Shown: positions 35,643 to 44,618 of the stretch, in pieces | How positions within the stretch are numbered: the stretch's first letter is position 1 | Layout of the letters: every line of letters starts with the position of its first letter | Assembly: GCF_001593005.1 (NCBI RefSeq) | Contig: NZ_LQZQ01000045.1 | Coordinates: 372,001-436,000 of the forward strand | Direction of reading: 5' to 3' | DNA: 64,000 nucleotides | Source: Roseivirga ehrenbergii | Lineage (GTDB): Bacteria; Bacteroidota; Bacteroidia; Cytophagales; Cyclobacteriaceae | Notes under the pieces: generated by a model | Told to the model about the DNA's origin: nothing | What the model saw: the letters and a program-made list of their open reading frames with translations, nothing else | Databases searched by the model: none | Made by a program: the position numbers and the translations under genes

Positions 35643-36632
35643 TTAAGAGCCAATCTGTTTTAAGTTGGCTTCAATTATGTCTAGAATCTGTTGAGCTATT
35701 TTTAAGGCTTTGTACCCATCTTCTATAGTTACTATAGGTTCTGTATTATTGGTAATGGCCTGATTAAAAGTGAAGAGCTCTTCGCGAATAGCGTTTGTTG
35801 GATGAATTTTAGGGTTCTCAAAAATGATTTCTTTTTTGCTTTTGCCCTCACCAAGGTCTAAAATCATAGAAAAAGGCCCTTCTTCTCCTGTAGCCTCTTG
35901 CATTCTCACTATCTCAGACTTCTTTTCAAGGAAATCTACCGATACATAAGCATCTTTTTGGAAGAAACGTGATTTGCGCATGTTTTTCACAGCTATACGG
36001 CTAGTAGTAAGGTTCGCTACGCAACCGTTTTCAAACTCTAAGCGCACATTAGCAATATCTGGTGTGTCGCTTACCACCGCAACGCCACTGGCCGAGATAT
36101 GTTTCACTGGAGAGCCCACGGCATGAAGAATCACATCAATATCATGAATCATTAAATCGAGTACTACTGGAACGTCCAAACCTCTTGGGTTGAATTGCGC
36201 CAATCGGTGGGTTTCGATAAACATAGGCTGCTTAAGATAGTGTTGAGCGGCTACGTATGCTGGATTGAACCTTTCCACATGACCGACCTGAATTTTCAGT
36301 CCTTTTGATCTTGAGAGTTCAATCAGCTCCTCGGCTTCGGCAATCGTATTGGTGACTGGCTTTTCAATAAAAACGTGCTTGCCAGCATTTAAGGCTTGTT
36401 TGGCACAATCGAAGTGTGATAGCGTAGGGGTTACGATATCTATTACATCAACTACCTCAAGTAATTCAGCAATGGTAGCGTAGGCCTTAATACCATGCTC
36501 TTCTGCTACAATCTTTGCATTTTCTTCTGAAGCATCATAGAAGCCTACGAGTTCGTATTCAGGAATGTCTTTGATGCATTTAATATGAATTTTACCAAGG
36601 TGGCCAGCACCCAGAACGCCAATTTTAAGCAT
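35643..36632 (-). CDS. Gfo/Idh/MocA family NAD(P)-dependent oxidoreductase
   Basis: 329 residues. The Rossmann start GVLGAGHLGKIHIK, the catalytic-lysine motif HVFIEKPVTNT and VQVGHVERFNP are typical of the Gfo/Idh family; the block DLMIHDIDVILHAVGSPVKHISASG resembles the UDP-N-acetylglucosamine 3-dehydrogenase-like branch. Substrate is unassigned. The frame is open to 36677, but the ATG at 36632 places MLKIGVLGAG exactly where the family starts. Confidence 0.87.
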   Translation of the reverse strand: MLKIGVLGAGHLGKIHIKCIKDIPEYELVGFYDASEENAKIVAEEHGIKAYATIAELLEVVDVIDIVTPTLSHFDCAKQALNAGKHVFIEKPVTNTIAEAEELIELSRSKGLKIQVGHVERFNPAYVAAQHYLKQPMFIETHRLAQFNPRGLDVPVVLDLMIHDIDVILHAVGSPVKHISASGVAVVSDTPDIANVRLEFENGCVANLTTSRIAVKNMRKSRFFQKDAYVSVDFLEKKSEIVRMQEATGEEGPFSMILDLGEGKSKKEIIFENPKIHPTNAIREELFTFNQAITNNTEPIVTIEDGYKALKIAQQILDIIEANLKQIGS

Positions 36633-36730
36633 GGATATGGTTTTTTTGAACTGGGGCAAAAGTAGCCATAAAAACATCAGGCTCTAAGGAAAGGCGCTGT
36701 TTTTGGAGGACTTGTATTGAATCTATTACC

Positions 36731-36891
36731 ATGTCATTGCTTAAAATCTACTACGGGAATCAAATGGATGAAAATGCCATGCTTATTGAAATCGAACTGC
36801 TTGATTTTTAGGCTTCATTGCTGAAGAGGTAGGACATAGTATTGACTGGAACCTAAACCCTAAAAGTGAGTTCAGTTCTACTAAAAAATAA
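36731..36891 (+). pseudogene. Possible remnant of a small gene split by a frameshift
   Basis: An ATG-started frame of 26 codons (MSLLKIYYGNQMDENAM...) ends at TAG 36809-36811. Shifted by -1, the frame continues for 26 codons (GFIAEEVGHSIDWNLNPKSE...) to TAA 36889-36891. Both halves have gene-like composition. The product matches nothing I recognise; chance cannot be excluded. Confidence 0.2.
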
Positions 36892-37231
36892 TATCAATCA
36901 CTCCCCAGGCAATCGCCAATGCAATGGCCAATTTTAAAGATGGCATAAATCCTTTGGTGTCAAAGTCTTTTCTTGATTGGTCTATGATTTCAATAATAAT
37001 GGCGTTCGCAATGGTTCTAGTGATTATTCCCAAGCCAATAATCCACAAAAGACCAAGCGTAGCCACGTTCAAGAATAAAGTGATTAGCCAACCGATTAAG
37101 AAGCTTACTATCATAATCGATATAGAAGTAAGCACTGCCGATTTAAAGTTCTTTATATATACTCCATCCATGACTTTGCTTGCGAGCATCAAGACAATGG
37201 GAGTGACGATGAGTTGTAAGACGAGTTCCAT
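36881..37231 (-). CDS. Phage-holin-4-superfamily small membrane protein (YvlD-like)
   Basis: 116 residues with three to four hydrophobic helices (LIVTPIVLMLASKVMDGVYIKNF, IMIVSFLIGWLITLFLN, IIGLGIITRTIANAIII, LAIALAIAWGVIDIIF). This matches the 'phage holin family 4 / DUF360' group that is chromosomally encoded in many bacteria and not linked to prophages. No other phage gene is nearby. Role unknown. Confidence 0.75.
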   Translation of the reverse strand: MELVLQLIVTPIVLMLASKVMDGVYIKNFKSAVLTSISIMIVSFLIGWLITLFLNVATLGLLWIIGLGIITRTIANAIIIEIIDQSRKDFDTKGFMPSLKLAIALAIAWGVIDIIF

Positions 37232-37565
37232 ATAACTCCTTTCTACAAACGATACTCCATTTTAATAAAGCGTGTAATTAGCATGCTTACTACTCATTCT
37301 GTTGGAAAATATGGGCACATTGCTACATTTCGATGTGTATGATTCACCACATTTTAAATACTGGTGTAATTACTGGTAAAACATAAAGTAACAGCGAATT
37401 TGTGGCTAAACGTGTTGAAATGGTGTTTTAGGCAATAAAAGTAGATGTCGAGCTTGATAAAACTGATATGAGTTTAGGCTAGGAATAGTTTTGGTATTGA
37501 GTGGGTAAAACAGAGCAACGGAAAGTGCTCTATAAATTATTGCTGACTCAAAAATAACCTATCAA
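37232..37565. other. Gene-free spacer upstream of the SbnA-like cluster
   Basis: 334 bp with no credible ORF. It contains TAGTTTTG (37486-37493), a match to the Bacteroidota -7 element TAnnTTTG, about 73 bp before the start codon at 37566, but no TTTG at the usual distance upstream. Nothing else is seen. Confidence 0.35.
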
Positions 37566-38543
37566 ATGACCAAAGTTAACGCTATACATAACAGCATTCT
37601 TGAATCTATAGGCGATACTCCAATCGTTAAACTGAATAGACTGTTCCACTCACACGAAAATGTATTTGCCAAAATGGAAGGACATAATCCTGGTGGAAGC
37701 ATTAAAGACCGCACGGCAATACAGTTACTTGAACATGCATTTTGTACTGGAGAATTAAAAGAAGGGGATCATGTCATAGAATCGAGCTCTGGTAATATGG
37801 CCATTGGGCTAGCGCAGGCTTGTTTATATTATGGTTTATCTCTTACCGTGGTTGTTGATACAATGGCGAATAAGCATACACTTAAAATTCTGAAAGCTTA
37901 CGGAGCTAATATTGATATGGTAAAAGAGCCTGCCCCACTCGGGGGATTTCTTACCGCAAGGTTAAACCGAGTTCAGGATTTGGTTGATAAAACCCACAAT
38001 AGCTTTTGGCCAAACCAATATGGTAATCCGCAAAACCCATTGGCCCACAAGCAAACTATGAAAGAGATTTTAGACGCTCTTGATGGAAAGCTTGATTATA
38101 TGTTTGCTGCAACCAGTACTTGTGGTACGCTAATGGGCTGCGCCAACTATATTTTAGACAATAATTTAGATACGAAAATAATTGCTGTTGATGCCGTAGG
38201 AAGTGTAATATTTGGAGATACTCCACAAGAGCGAAAAATACCTGGGCATGGAGCTGGCCGGCCTTCTACATTTTTATGCAAGTCGATTGTAGATGACGTA
38301 ATACATGTAAGCGATGCTGATTGTGTTGATGGTTGCCGAAACTTATTGAATAAAGAAGCCATCTTATGTGGCGGTTCTTCGGGAGCCGTTGTCAGTGCTG
38401 TTGGACGCTACTTAACTCAAATTCCAACCGAAGCCAATTGCGCTATGATTCTTTGCGATCGAGGTGAACGTTATCTGGATACCATTTACAACGATGAATG
38501 GGTTAATGATAACATTTTTAATCCACAAATGATTGCTGTTTAA
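37566..38543 (+). CDS. SbnA-like PLP synthase (cysteine-synthase fold)
   Basis: 325 residues of fold-type II PLP enzyme. The Schiff-base lysine is Lys47 in NPGGSIKDRTA, followed by ESSSGNMAIG and a C-terminal GGSSGAVVSAV. The NPGGSIKDR form, the insertion GHGAGRPST and the acidic C terminus resemble SbnA/Y4xP rather than CysK; SbnA joins O-phosphoserine and glutamate into the precursor of 2,3-diaminopropionate. The two genes that follow on the same strand encode an FAD/NAD(P) protein and another PLP enzyme, so a dedicated small-molecule pathway is likely. Exact reaction is inferred. Confidence 0.82.
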   Translation: MTKVNAIHNSILESIGDTPIVKLNRLFHSHENVFAKMEGHNPGGSIKDRTAIQLLEHAFCTGELKEGDHVIESSSGNMAIGLAQACLYYGLSLTVVVDTMANKHTLKILKAYGANIDMVKEPAPLGGFLTARLNRVQDLVDKTHNSFWPNQYGNPQNPLAHKQTMKEILDALDGKLDYMFAATSTCGTLMGCANYILDNNLDTKIIAVDAVGSVIFGDTPQERKIPGHGAGRPSTFLCKSIVDDVIHVSDADCVDGCRNLLNKEAILCGGSSGAVVSAVGRYLTQIPTEANCAMILCDRGERYLDTIYNDEWVNDNIFNPQMIAV

Positions 38544-38553
38544 GTTGCTCAGA

Positions 38554-40350
38554 ATGGAAAATCATAAATCAATTAATACTGAAACACCATTTCGAGTAGC
38601 AATAATAGGCGCTGGGCCAAAAGGCTTGTATGGTTTAGAAAGACTTTTGGCCAACCTTTCAGAAGTTCCTCTTGAGGGGGAGGTTGAAATTCATATGTTT
38701 AATAGATGTTCATTTTTTGGTGCAGGGGATATCTACAGGCATGATCAACCTGAATACCTCATGATGAACTATGCCAATGGGTATATTAATGCATGGCCTG
38801 ACCAAGCACCAAAACCCATTGTTGATAACCCCTTAAGTTTTGTCGAATGGCTAAAGAAACAAGAGGAAAAGGTGTCTGGAAATGAATTTTCATCAAGGTC
38901 AAGGGTGGGGGAATACCTTTGTTCTGTTTTTGAAGAACTAAAGAAAAATTTACCTAGAAATGTTCGCTTGCTCCAGCATACACAGGAAGTATATGATATT
39001 GAAAAGAAAGCCGGGTCGTTTTGGATAAAAACAGAAAACGAAGCGTATGTAGGTATTCAACATGTACTATTGGCTACAGGACATTCAAGGCCACAAAATG
39101 AAGAGATCAGTGAACAAAAAACTTTTGTAGATTTCGTTTATCCTGTTCAAGAAAAACTTTCAGAGATTGCCCCTAATAGCAAGGTAGCCATTAAAGGAAT
39201 TGGCCTAACCTTTATTGATGCTGTATTGACTCTAACTGAAGGTAGGGGCGGTCGATTTAATCAAACAGAAGCTGGTTTTAAATATGTGAAATCTGGAAAT
39301 GAACCCCTTGTACTTTATCCCTTTTCGAAGTCTGGATTACCCATGATGCCACGTAGCGGAACCTTCGGATTGCCCAGTCAGCCTTTGTATTACTTCACTC
39401 CAGAAAACTTGTGTGCTAACAAAGGTGATAAAGATAAATATGATTTTGAAAAGGACATTCTGCCCCTGATTAAAGCAGAGATAAAATATGCTTACTACAG
39501 AATGTTATTTCAACAGTACAATCAATACTTACACCCTTTTAAAGATATTCAGAAAATTGAAAGTGAGATTGATGCTTTTCATGAAAGACATCCTATTGAA
39601 AAACCATTTAGCTTCAATACCTTATTTAACCCATTGAACGACTGGAAAGCTGATAGACATGAGCAAACCCTCGATTATATTCGTCTGACGATCAGAGAAG
39701 GTGAAAAAGGTGAGGAGGGAAGTCCGTTAGCACATGCAGCTGGAACTTGGCGAAGAATCAGTAACGATTTTAATGAACTTTACTCATTTGGTGGTTTATC
39801 TCCTAAATCACACCGTGTTTTTCTGAGCGATTTTATGGGGCAATTTAATAGAGTTGCCTACGGTCCACCCATCGAAAATATGAAGAAAATAATGGCTTTG
39901 GCTGAGGCGGGGCTGATTGATTTTAGCTTTGCTCATCAGCCTAATGTTAATGCGTATAACAGCTTTTATTTGCTCACATTAGAAAATGGTTCGGAAGTCA
40001 AGGTGGACTTTTTAGTTGACGCTAGAATACCAAAGACTGATATGGCGGTAAATCCACCTAAGTTATATCAGAAGTTAATTGATAATGAGCTAGCTACAAT
40101 TTACAATAACGAAAGTGATGGCTGCGATCCCTTTACCCCAGGATGCATACATATTTCGCGTGAAGGTCATCCAATTAACGCCTTAGGAGAAGAAATCAAG
40201 CAGATTACTTTAACAGGCACACCTACCGAGGGAATCACATTCGATAACGATACTCTTTCACGAAATCGAAATGATTTTGTATCTCTTTGGGGTGCCCAAG
40301 TCGCAAACGATATTCAAGTATTTACCCAATCAAAACAATATAGTAACTAA
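38554..40350 (+). CDS. FAD/NAD(P)-binding flavoprotein of an orphan pathway
   Basis: 598 residues. The dinucleotide-binding loop VAIIGAGPKG (Gly19, Gly21, Gly24) opens an FAD-NAD(P)-binding domain of the PF13454 type, continued by YLMMNYANGYINAWPD and VLLATGHSRPQ. The long middle and C-terminal parts (SLWGAQVANDIQ at the end) have no domain I can name. A role as an amine/amino-acid oxidising or hydroxylating enzyme is plausible but unproven. The frame is open from a TTG at 38533, but the ATG at 38554 starts naturally ten bases after the previous stop. The next gene begins two bases after its own stop. Confidence 0.8.
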   Translation: MENHKSINTETPFRVAIIGAGPKGLYGLERLLANLSEVPLEGEVEIHMFNRCSFFGAGDIYRHDQPEYLMMNYANGYINAWPDQAPKPIVDNPLSFVEWLKKQEEKVSGNEFSSRSRVGEYLCSVFEELKKNLPRNVRLLQHTQEVYDIEKKAGSFWIKTENEAYVGIQHVLLATGHSRPQNEEISEQKTFVDFVYPVQEKLSEIAPNSKVAIKGIGLTFIDAVLTLTEGRGGRFNQTEAGFKYVKSGNEPLVLYPFSKSGLPMMPRSGTFGLPSQPLYYFTPENLCANKGDKDKYDFEKDILPLIKAEIKYAYYRMLFQQYNQYLHPFKDIQKIESEIDAFHERHPIEKPFSFNTLFNPLNDWKADRHEQTLDYIRLTIREGEKGEEGSPLAHAAGTWRRISNDFNELYSFGGLSPKSHRVFLSDFMGQFNRVAYGPPIENMKKIMALAEAGLIDFSFAHQPNVNAYNSFYLLTLENGSEVKVDFLVDARIPKTDMAVNPPKLYQKLIDNELATIYNNESDGCDPFTPGCIHISREGHPINALGEEIKQITLTGTPTEGITFDNDTLSRNRNDFVSLWGAQVANDIQVFTQSKQYSN

Positions 40351-40352
40351 GT

Positions 40353-41783
40353 ATGGAACAGAAGAACGAACTGCCGCCATTAATGCCACTTACTTCACCA
40401 TGGATGCACAAAGTGATGCAATCACCCACAACTATTTATCAGTTGATGGAAAAGTATGGCTCTCCATTAAATATTCATCGCACAGCTCCCTTTTTCGATA
40501 ATTATACCGAATACAAAACGGTTTTTGAATCCTACGACTTGAAACATTTGGTTCTTTTTGCCCGCAAGGCAAATAAGTGCAAAGGCTTTGTAGAGGCTAC
40601 AAAATCCTCAGGTATGGGGGTGGATACTGCAAGTTATCAAGAGTTAAAACAATGTATTGAACTTGGAATACAACCAGAAAAGCTAGTAGTAACTGCGGCC
40701 ATCAAAAGCAGAAAATTGATCGAGCTCGCGATTAAGAATAGAATAGTCATTATTCTCGATAATAACGATGAATGTGAACTGGTGCAGTCGGTAGCAGAAC
40801 AACTAAATATGGATGCAAAAGTGGGGGTTCGAGTAAGCGGTTTTTCCTTTAAAGGCAGCAAGCTATACAGTCGTTTTGGCTTTGATATAGAGGGAGTTAC
40901 CGACTTAGTATTGAATCACTTTGGTAAAGCTAAGTCCCTTAATCGACTTGTTTATTGCGGAATTCACTTTCATCTCAATGGCTATTCAATTGATCAAAGA
41001 GGTGAGGCTTTGCATCAATCTTTAGATCTAGCCCTTAGTCTTGGATTAAATGGCTTTAAAACCCATTTCATTGATATGGGGGGAGGGCTATTAATGAATT
41101 ACCTCAAGGAAGAAAATCAATGGACGCATTTTAATCGAACACTCCAGTTGGCTGTACAGGGTAAACACCGCGAAATCACCTTTCAGAATCAAGGACTAGG
41201 CTTTAGTATGATTGAAGAAAAATTACAAGGTGAGTTAAACACTTACCCTTACTTTAATGACAAAGCAAAGGCAGTTTTCCTAAAAGGAATTCTATCGTAT
41301 TCAAACCGGGCGGGGCAAAGTTGTGCCGATCGGATTAAAGCGCAAGGAATCGAAATAAGAATGGAGCCAGGTAGATCGCTTTTGGATCAAACAGGAATGA
41401 CGATTGCCAAAGTAATCTTTAGAAAGAAGGATGCCTTAGGTAACTGGTTGGTAGGTTTAGAAATGAATATGACTCAAATGCATAGCTCAAGCGCAGACTT
41501 TCTACTTGACCCATTCATTCTCAACCAAAATCAAAAAGATAACGAAGAAACTACAGAGGTCTTTTTTACGGGGGCTTATTGTTTAGAACGTGACATTTTG
41601 CTCAAACGCAAAATAGCTTTAAAGCAACTTCCAGCAATAGGAGACTTAGTAGTATTTGTAAATACTGCGGGTTACATGATGCACTTTTTTGAAACGGAAG
41701 CGCATCTTTTCGACCTAGCTACAAATTTGTTTTTCAAACCGAACAACGAAACGGTAAAGTTTTCAGATTTTAAAATAGACTAG
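40353..41783 (+). CDS. Y4yA-like fold-III PLP enzyme (diaminopimelate/ornithine decarboxylase superfamily)
   Basis: 476 residues. The N-terminal alanine-racemase-like barrel carries the PLP lysine Lys72 in FARKANK, the substrate/PLP patches HFHLNGYS and IDMGGGL, and the phosphate-binding EPGR motif in MEPGRSLLDQTG. The closest family I recall is Y4yA of Rhizobium plasmids, which sits next to the SbnA-like Y4xP there; it is longer than LysA. In siderophore systems the analogous step is decarboxylation (SbnH). Here the partner SbnA-like gene lies two genes upstream. Confidence 0.83.
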   Translation: MEQKNELPPLMPLTSPWMHKVMQSPTTIYQLMEKYGSPLNIHRTAPFFDNYTEYKTVFESYDLKHLVLFARKANKCKGFVEATKSSGMGVDTASYQELKQCIELGIQPEKLVVTAAIKSRKLIELAIKNRIVIILDNNDECELVQSVAEQLNMDAKVGVRVSGFSFKGSKLYSRFGFDIEGVTDLVLNHFGKAKSLNRLVYCGIHFHLNGYSIDQRGEALHQSLDLALSLGLNGFKTHFIDMGGGLLMNYLKEENQWTHFNRTLQLAVQGKHREITFQNQGLGFSMIEEKLQGELNTYPYFNDKAKAVFLKGILSYSNRAGQSCADRIKAQGIEIRMEPGRSLLDQTGMTIAKVIFRKKDALGNWLVGLEMNMTQMHSSSADFLLDPFILNQNQKDNEETTEVFFTGAYCLERDILLKRKIALKQLPAIGDLVVFVNTAGYMMHFFETEAHLFDLATNLFFKPNNETVKFSDFKID

Positions 41784-41879
41784 CTTAAAAGGGGTGAAAA
41801 ATATATTGAATCGAACCAAATGATATGCTTCGATAGTGTTGGGTCGGATAGTATTTAGTTTGAAATTAAATTTTGGGAT

Positions 41880-42419
41880 ATGGAAATATTTAAAAATCCT
41901 TCGTGGTTATATAGTAGCTCATCATCCATTTTGATTACAGTTATATCTGCTGTAGGAATATATTTGGCTGTTCTGGTTATTACTAGATTGAATGGGCTTA
42001 GGACTTTCGCTAAAATGTCCAGTTTCGATTTTGCCATTACGATAGCTATTGGTAGCGTTATCGCTTCAACATTAATTTCACAGCAAAACAGCTTGATTAA
42101 AGGTATTGTGGCACTTACTGTACTAGTTGTGCTGCAAGCCGCTGTTGCCAAGTTAAGAAAGAAGAGCAATGTCTTTGAAAATGCAGTTACCAATACACCT
42201 GTATTGCTCATGTCAGGTTCAGAGATTTTATGGCATAATTTAAAAGCGAATAGAGTTACCGAAGCAGACCTCTATGCTAAACTGAGAGAAGCGAATGTAT
42301 ACGACATGCGTCAAGTGTTGGCTGTGGTGCTAGAAACAACAGGTGATATTTCAGTATTACATTCTGAAGATCAAGAAAAAAAACTAGATAACGATTTACT
42401 TAAGAATGTTAGACAATGA
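41880..42419 (+). CDS. DUF421 (YetF/YcaP-like) membrane protein
   Basis: 179 residues: three N-terminal hydrophobic helices, then the DUF421 signature TRLNGLRTFAKMSSFDFAITIAIGSVIAST and the short soluble domain LWHNLKANRVTEADLYAKLREANVYDMRQVLAVVLETTGDISVL. In Bacillus, related proteins affect spore germination or membrane stress; the role in this phylum is unknown. Its stop overlaps the start of the next gene by 4 bp. Confidence 0.9.
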   Translation: MEIFKNPSWLYSSSSSILITVISAVGIYLAVLVITRLNGLRTFAKMSSFDFAITIAIGSVIASTLISQQNSLIKGIVALTVLVVLQAAVAKLRKKSNVFENAVTNTPVLLMSGSEILWHNLKANRVTEADLYAKLREANVYDMRQVLAVVLETTGDISVLHSEDQEKKLDNDLLKNVRQ

Positions 42420-43051
42420 ATCCAGAGCGCTATATACCTGAACAGACTACTGGAAGCCAACATAATGTTGTACGTAGAAGAAATTTCTCCAATGACAGAA
42501 TAGCATCTAAAATGTACCATCAAGCTTGTCGGCTTTTACTCAATATTTCTAATTGGAATTCTCTTACAGAAGGCTTGGGAGGCGATTTTTCTTATGTTAA
42601 TTCCAAAGCGGAACTAGTTAACTCATTAGCTGAGGAAGGAGGTTATATCCGAGTAAAATTGCCTGGCCCTAAAAACCCAAGTGGGAACGGGTTTGATTGG
42701 GTTATTATTAGGCAATTAGAGAAAATAACTATGGGAAAGAACTTGTCAACAGTTTTAATAACAGAGCCTTGCCCTTTACCTTACAATCCCGAAGAAGTAA
42801 TATCTCATTTCTATGCTTCTGGTTCTTCAAATACTTTTGTCCTGTCACTTAAAGGTAATAACGTAGAATTTGGGATTTATGGTAGAAATGAAAAACCAAA
42901 TATTTCTCAACCTCCATTTAAAGATATAATCCGGAATACTTTAGTAGCAATAATGGGGATGATAGGCTTAGGGAAAATACAGTGGGAAGTTCTTGCTGAA
43001 GGTCTTTTAAATCAATTATCTGATTTGAGCCCCAATAATTTTGATAAGTAA
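42416..43051 (+). CDS. Hypothetical protein coupled to the DUF421 gene
   Basis: 211 residues with no signal peptide. Segments such as GGYIRVKLPGPKNPSGNGFDWVIIRQLEKI and SHFYASGSSNTFVLSLKGNNVEFGIYGRNE suggest a mainly beta protein. I do not recognise the family. It is translated directly after the DUF421 membrane protein (4-bp overlap), and a perfect bidirectional terminator follows the stop. Confidence 0.65.
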   Translation: MNPERYIPEQTTGSQHNVVRRRNFSNDRIASKMYHQACRLLLNISNWNSLTEGLGGDFSYVNSKAELVNSLAEEGGYIRVKLPGPKNPSGNGFDWVIIRQLEKITMGKNLSTVLITEPCPLPYNPEEVISHFYASGSSNTFVLSLKGNNVEFGIYGRNEKPNISQPPFKDIIRNTLVAIMGMIGLGKIQWEVLAEGLLNQLSDLSPNNFDK

Positions 43052-43077
43052 AAAGCTCTAAATCGAGCTTTTTACTT
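43046..43077. terminator. Bidirectional intrinsic terminator
   Basis: AAGTAAAAAGCTC and GAGCTTTTTACTT pair perfectly (13 bp) around a 6-base loop between two convergent genes; each strand has its own T-run. It overlaps the final codons of both. Confidence 0.88.
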
Positions 43078-43251
43078 ATTGTTCTTAGGGTCCTGTTGAT
43101 ATTTCTTTTTATTATAAGGTTCAACATACCCTTCTTTTGGTCTTACATCCTTATCTGTATCATCTCCCTTCGGAGTTCGATTTGGATCTTCTGATACGTG
43201 CTTATTTCCATAGGGTATTCCCGAGTTATCTTTCTTGTTTTTATCACTCAT
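43072..43251 (-). CDS. Small, highly charged hypothetical protein
   Basis: 59 residues from the ATG at 43251 (MSDKNKKDNSGIPYGNKHV...), rich in Lys, Asp, Asn and Pro and almost without hydrophobic residues, so probably disordered. The frame is open to 43272. It ends in the shared terminator hairpin, which supports real transcription in this direction. Function unknown. Confidence 0.55.
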   Translation of the reverse strand: MSDKNKKDNSGIPYGNKHVSEDPNRTPKGDDTDKDVRPKEGYVEPYNKKKYQQDPKNNK

Positions 43252-43455
43252 AATTCTAATTGTTTGATTCATAACATTAACAACTCAGACATTTTATTGT
43301 TTATGAATAGTTTTTTTCAAACTCTGGTTATTAGTATTCTTAAAGCCAAATCGGAGAGAGGGTTTATAGGATAAAAATGTATTTCATGTCGGGCACGATA
43401 GGGTCACAGTTACAAGGAAAACATAGGGGTTGTCATCAATTCCGTAACCCATTTT

Positions 43456-43494
43456 TAAAAAAAAAATAGCCCCATACGTGACGTATGAGGCTAT
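43456..43494 (-). terminator. Intrinsic terminator after the CAT tRNA
   Basis: AATAGCCCCATACG pairs with CGTATGAGGCTATT (one mismatch, 3-base loop). On the minus strand the stem is followed by a T-run of nine or more, directly 3' of the tRNA. Confidence 0.88.
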
Positions 43495-43497
43495 TCG

Positions 43498-43571
43498 TGG
43501 GCCCACCTGGGCTCGAACCAGGGACTTTCTGATTATGAGTCAGATACTCTAACCAGCTGAGTTATAGGCCC
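43498..43571 (-). tRNA. tRNA-Met (anticodon CAT; tRNA-Ile2 not excluded)
   Basis: A 74-nt cloverleaf: acceptor GGGCCTA / TGGGCCC with discriminator A, D-arm AACTCAGCTGGTTAGAGT, anticodon arm TCTGA-CTCATAA-TCAGA, and T-arm CCTGG-TTCGAGC-CCAGG. G1-C72 pairing excludes initiator tRNA. Elongator Met is the likeliest identity, but a lysidine-modified Ile2 tRNA also has anticodon CAT in the gene. CCA is not encoded. Confidence 0.9.
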
Positions 43572-43702
43572 AAGATCTTATTTAAAGCGGCTGGTTTTCT
43601 GATGAACTTGTTCTAAAAAATAGAACAGGATACATTGTGCTTTAAACCCTTTGATTTTGGGAGTGCAATGTTACATATTTGCGATTAATTAAACAACAAA
43701 AC

Positions 43703-44329
43703 ATGGCGCCAGATTTAAGCAATATAGATTCAATTATTTTCGATCTAGGTGGGGTAATCATTAATTTAGATGAAGCCGCAACTATCAAGGCTTTTGCTGA
43801 AATTTCTGGGCGTACTGAAAATGAAGTACTTGAACTGTCGAAAACGGCAGAATTCTTTAAACTGTATGAAACGGGCCAGATTGACGACCCTACTTTTAGG
43901 GCACATTTAAGGGAGTCTTTAAATGTTTTTTCTGACGATAATATTCTAGATGGTGCTTGGAATGCGATGCTAGGCCAAATTCCTGTTCATCGCTTGCAGA
44001 AATTAGAGGTGCTTTCTAAAAAATATAAGCTCTTTGTAATGAGCAATACCAACGATATTCATATCAGGTTCTTCCTCAAACTTGTCGACTTAATTTCTCC
44101 TAATAAACCGTTCCATGAGTATTTTACCCAAGTTTATTTTTCGCAGGAAGTAGGGGAGCGCAAGCCTAATTTTGGTGCTTGGCAGCCTATTCTTAACGAT
44201 CATCAACTGGACACTTCACGTACTTTGTTTATAGATGATAAGCTGGAGAATATTCAAGCCGCTATGAATATGGGTATGAATGGTTTCCATAATATTACTC
44301 CGGATGATTGGGTTAATGTGATTGAGTAG
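43703..44329 (+). CDS. HAD-superfamily phosphatase (YihX-like, subfamily IA)
   Basis: 208 residues from the ATG at 43703. Motif I is IIFDLGGVIINLD, motif II is LFVMSNTND, the lysine motif is QEVGERKPN and motif IV is TLFIDDKLENIQAA. The FDLGGV form is the one seen in YihX (sugar-phosphate phosphatase) and epoxide-hydrolase N-terminal phosphatases. Substrate unassigned. The frame also opens at a TTG 24 bp upstream, which is less likely. Confidence 0.88.
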   Translation: MAPDLSNIDSIIFDLGGVIINLDEAATIKAFAEISGRTENEVLELSKTAEFFKLYETGQIDDPTFRAHLRESLNVFSDDNILDGAWNAMLGQIPVHRLQKLEVLSKKYKLFVMSNTNDIHIRFFLKLVDLISPNKPFHEYFTQVYFSQEVGERKPNFGAWQPILNDHQLDTSRTLFIDDKLENIQAAMNMGMNGFHNITPDDWVNVIE

Positions 44330-44446
44330 CTGTGAGGGAGTAGTCCTTGCTAAAAATGATTAGTAGGGATCCCTACAAGTTACCGTCACTCTGAGGTTGA
44401 CGTTTGAAAAACGAAACAGTGAGAGTCTGTCTGTTCGGAGAGGATG

Positions 44447-44618
44447 CTTACAACATGACTTAGTTAGACGCTTATGCTATCAATTTATTTTCAGTGGCTC
44501 TGCTTGCTTTCCTGTCATCCTGTAAGGGTCTTTTTCAGAAACACATAGCGCATCAGTTGGAAGCCTGAAATATAATGTAAGCTTTGGTGCTAAATCCTCG
44601 TTACAAACGAGGTTTAGT
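44447..44618. repeat. Direct repeat DR1 (~172 bp) at the left edge of a cassette islet
   Basis: It begins CTTACAACATGACTTAGTTA and ends with the hairpin AATCCTCGTTACAAACGAGG. A near copy in the same orientation lies at 45969-46139 (DR2), by eye more than 80 percent identical, with the hairpin loop differing by single bases. The last few bases overlap the stop codon of the following minus-strand gene. Confidence 0.9.

Noticed and set aside
36881-37231. Prophage remnant suggested by the holin-like gene
   Set aside because: No other phage gene nearby; the holin-4/YvlD family is commonly chromosomal.
37566-38543. Ordinary cysteine synthase (CysK)
   Set aside because: The sequence details and the adjoining flavoprotein and Y4yA-like genes fit an SbnA-type enzyme better, although this needs an assay.
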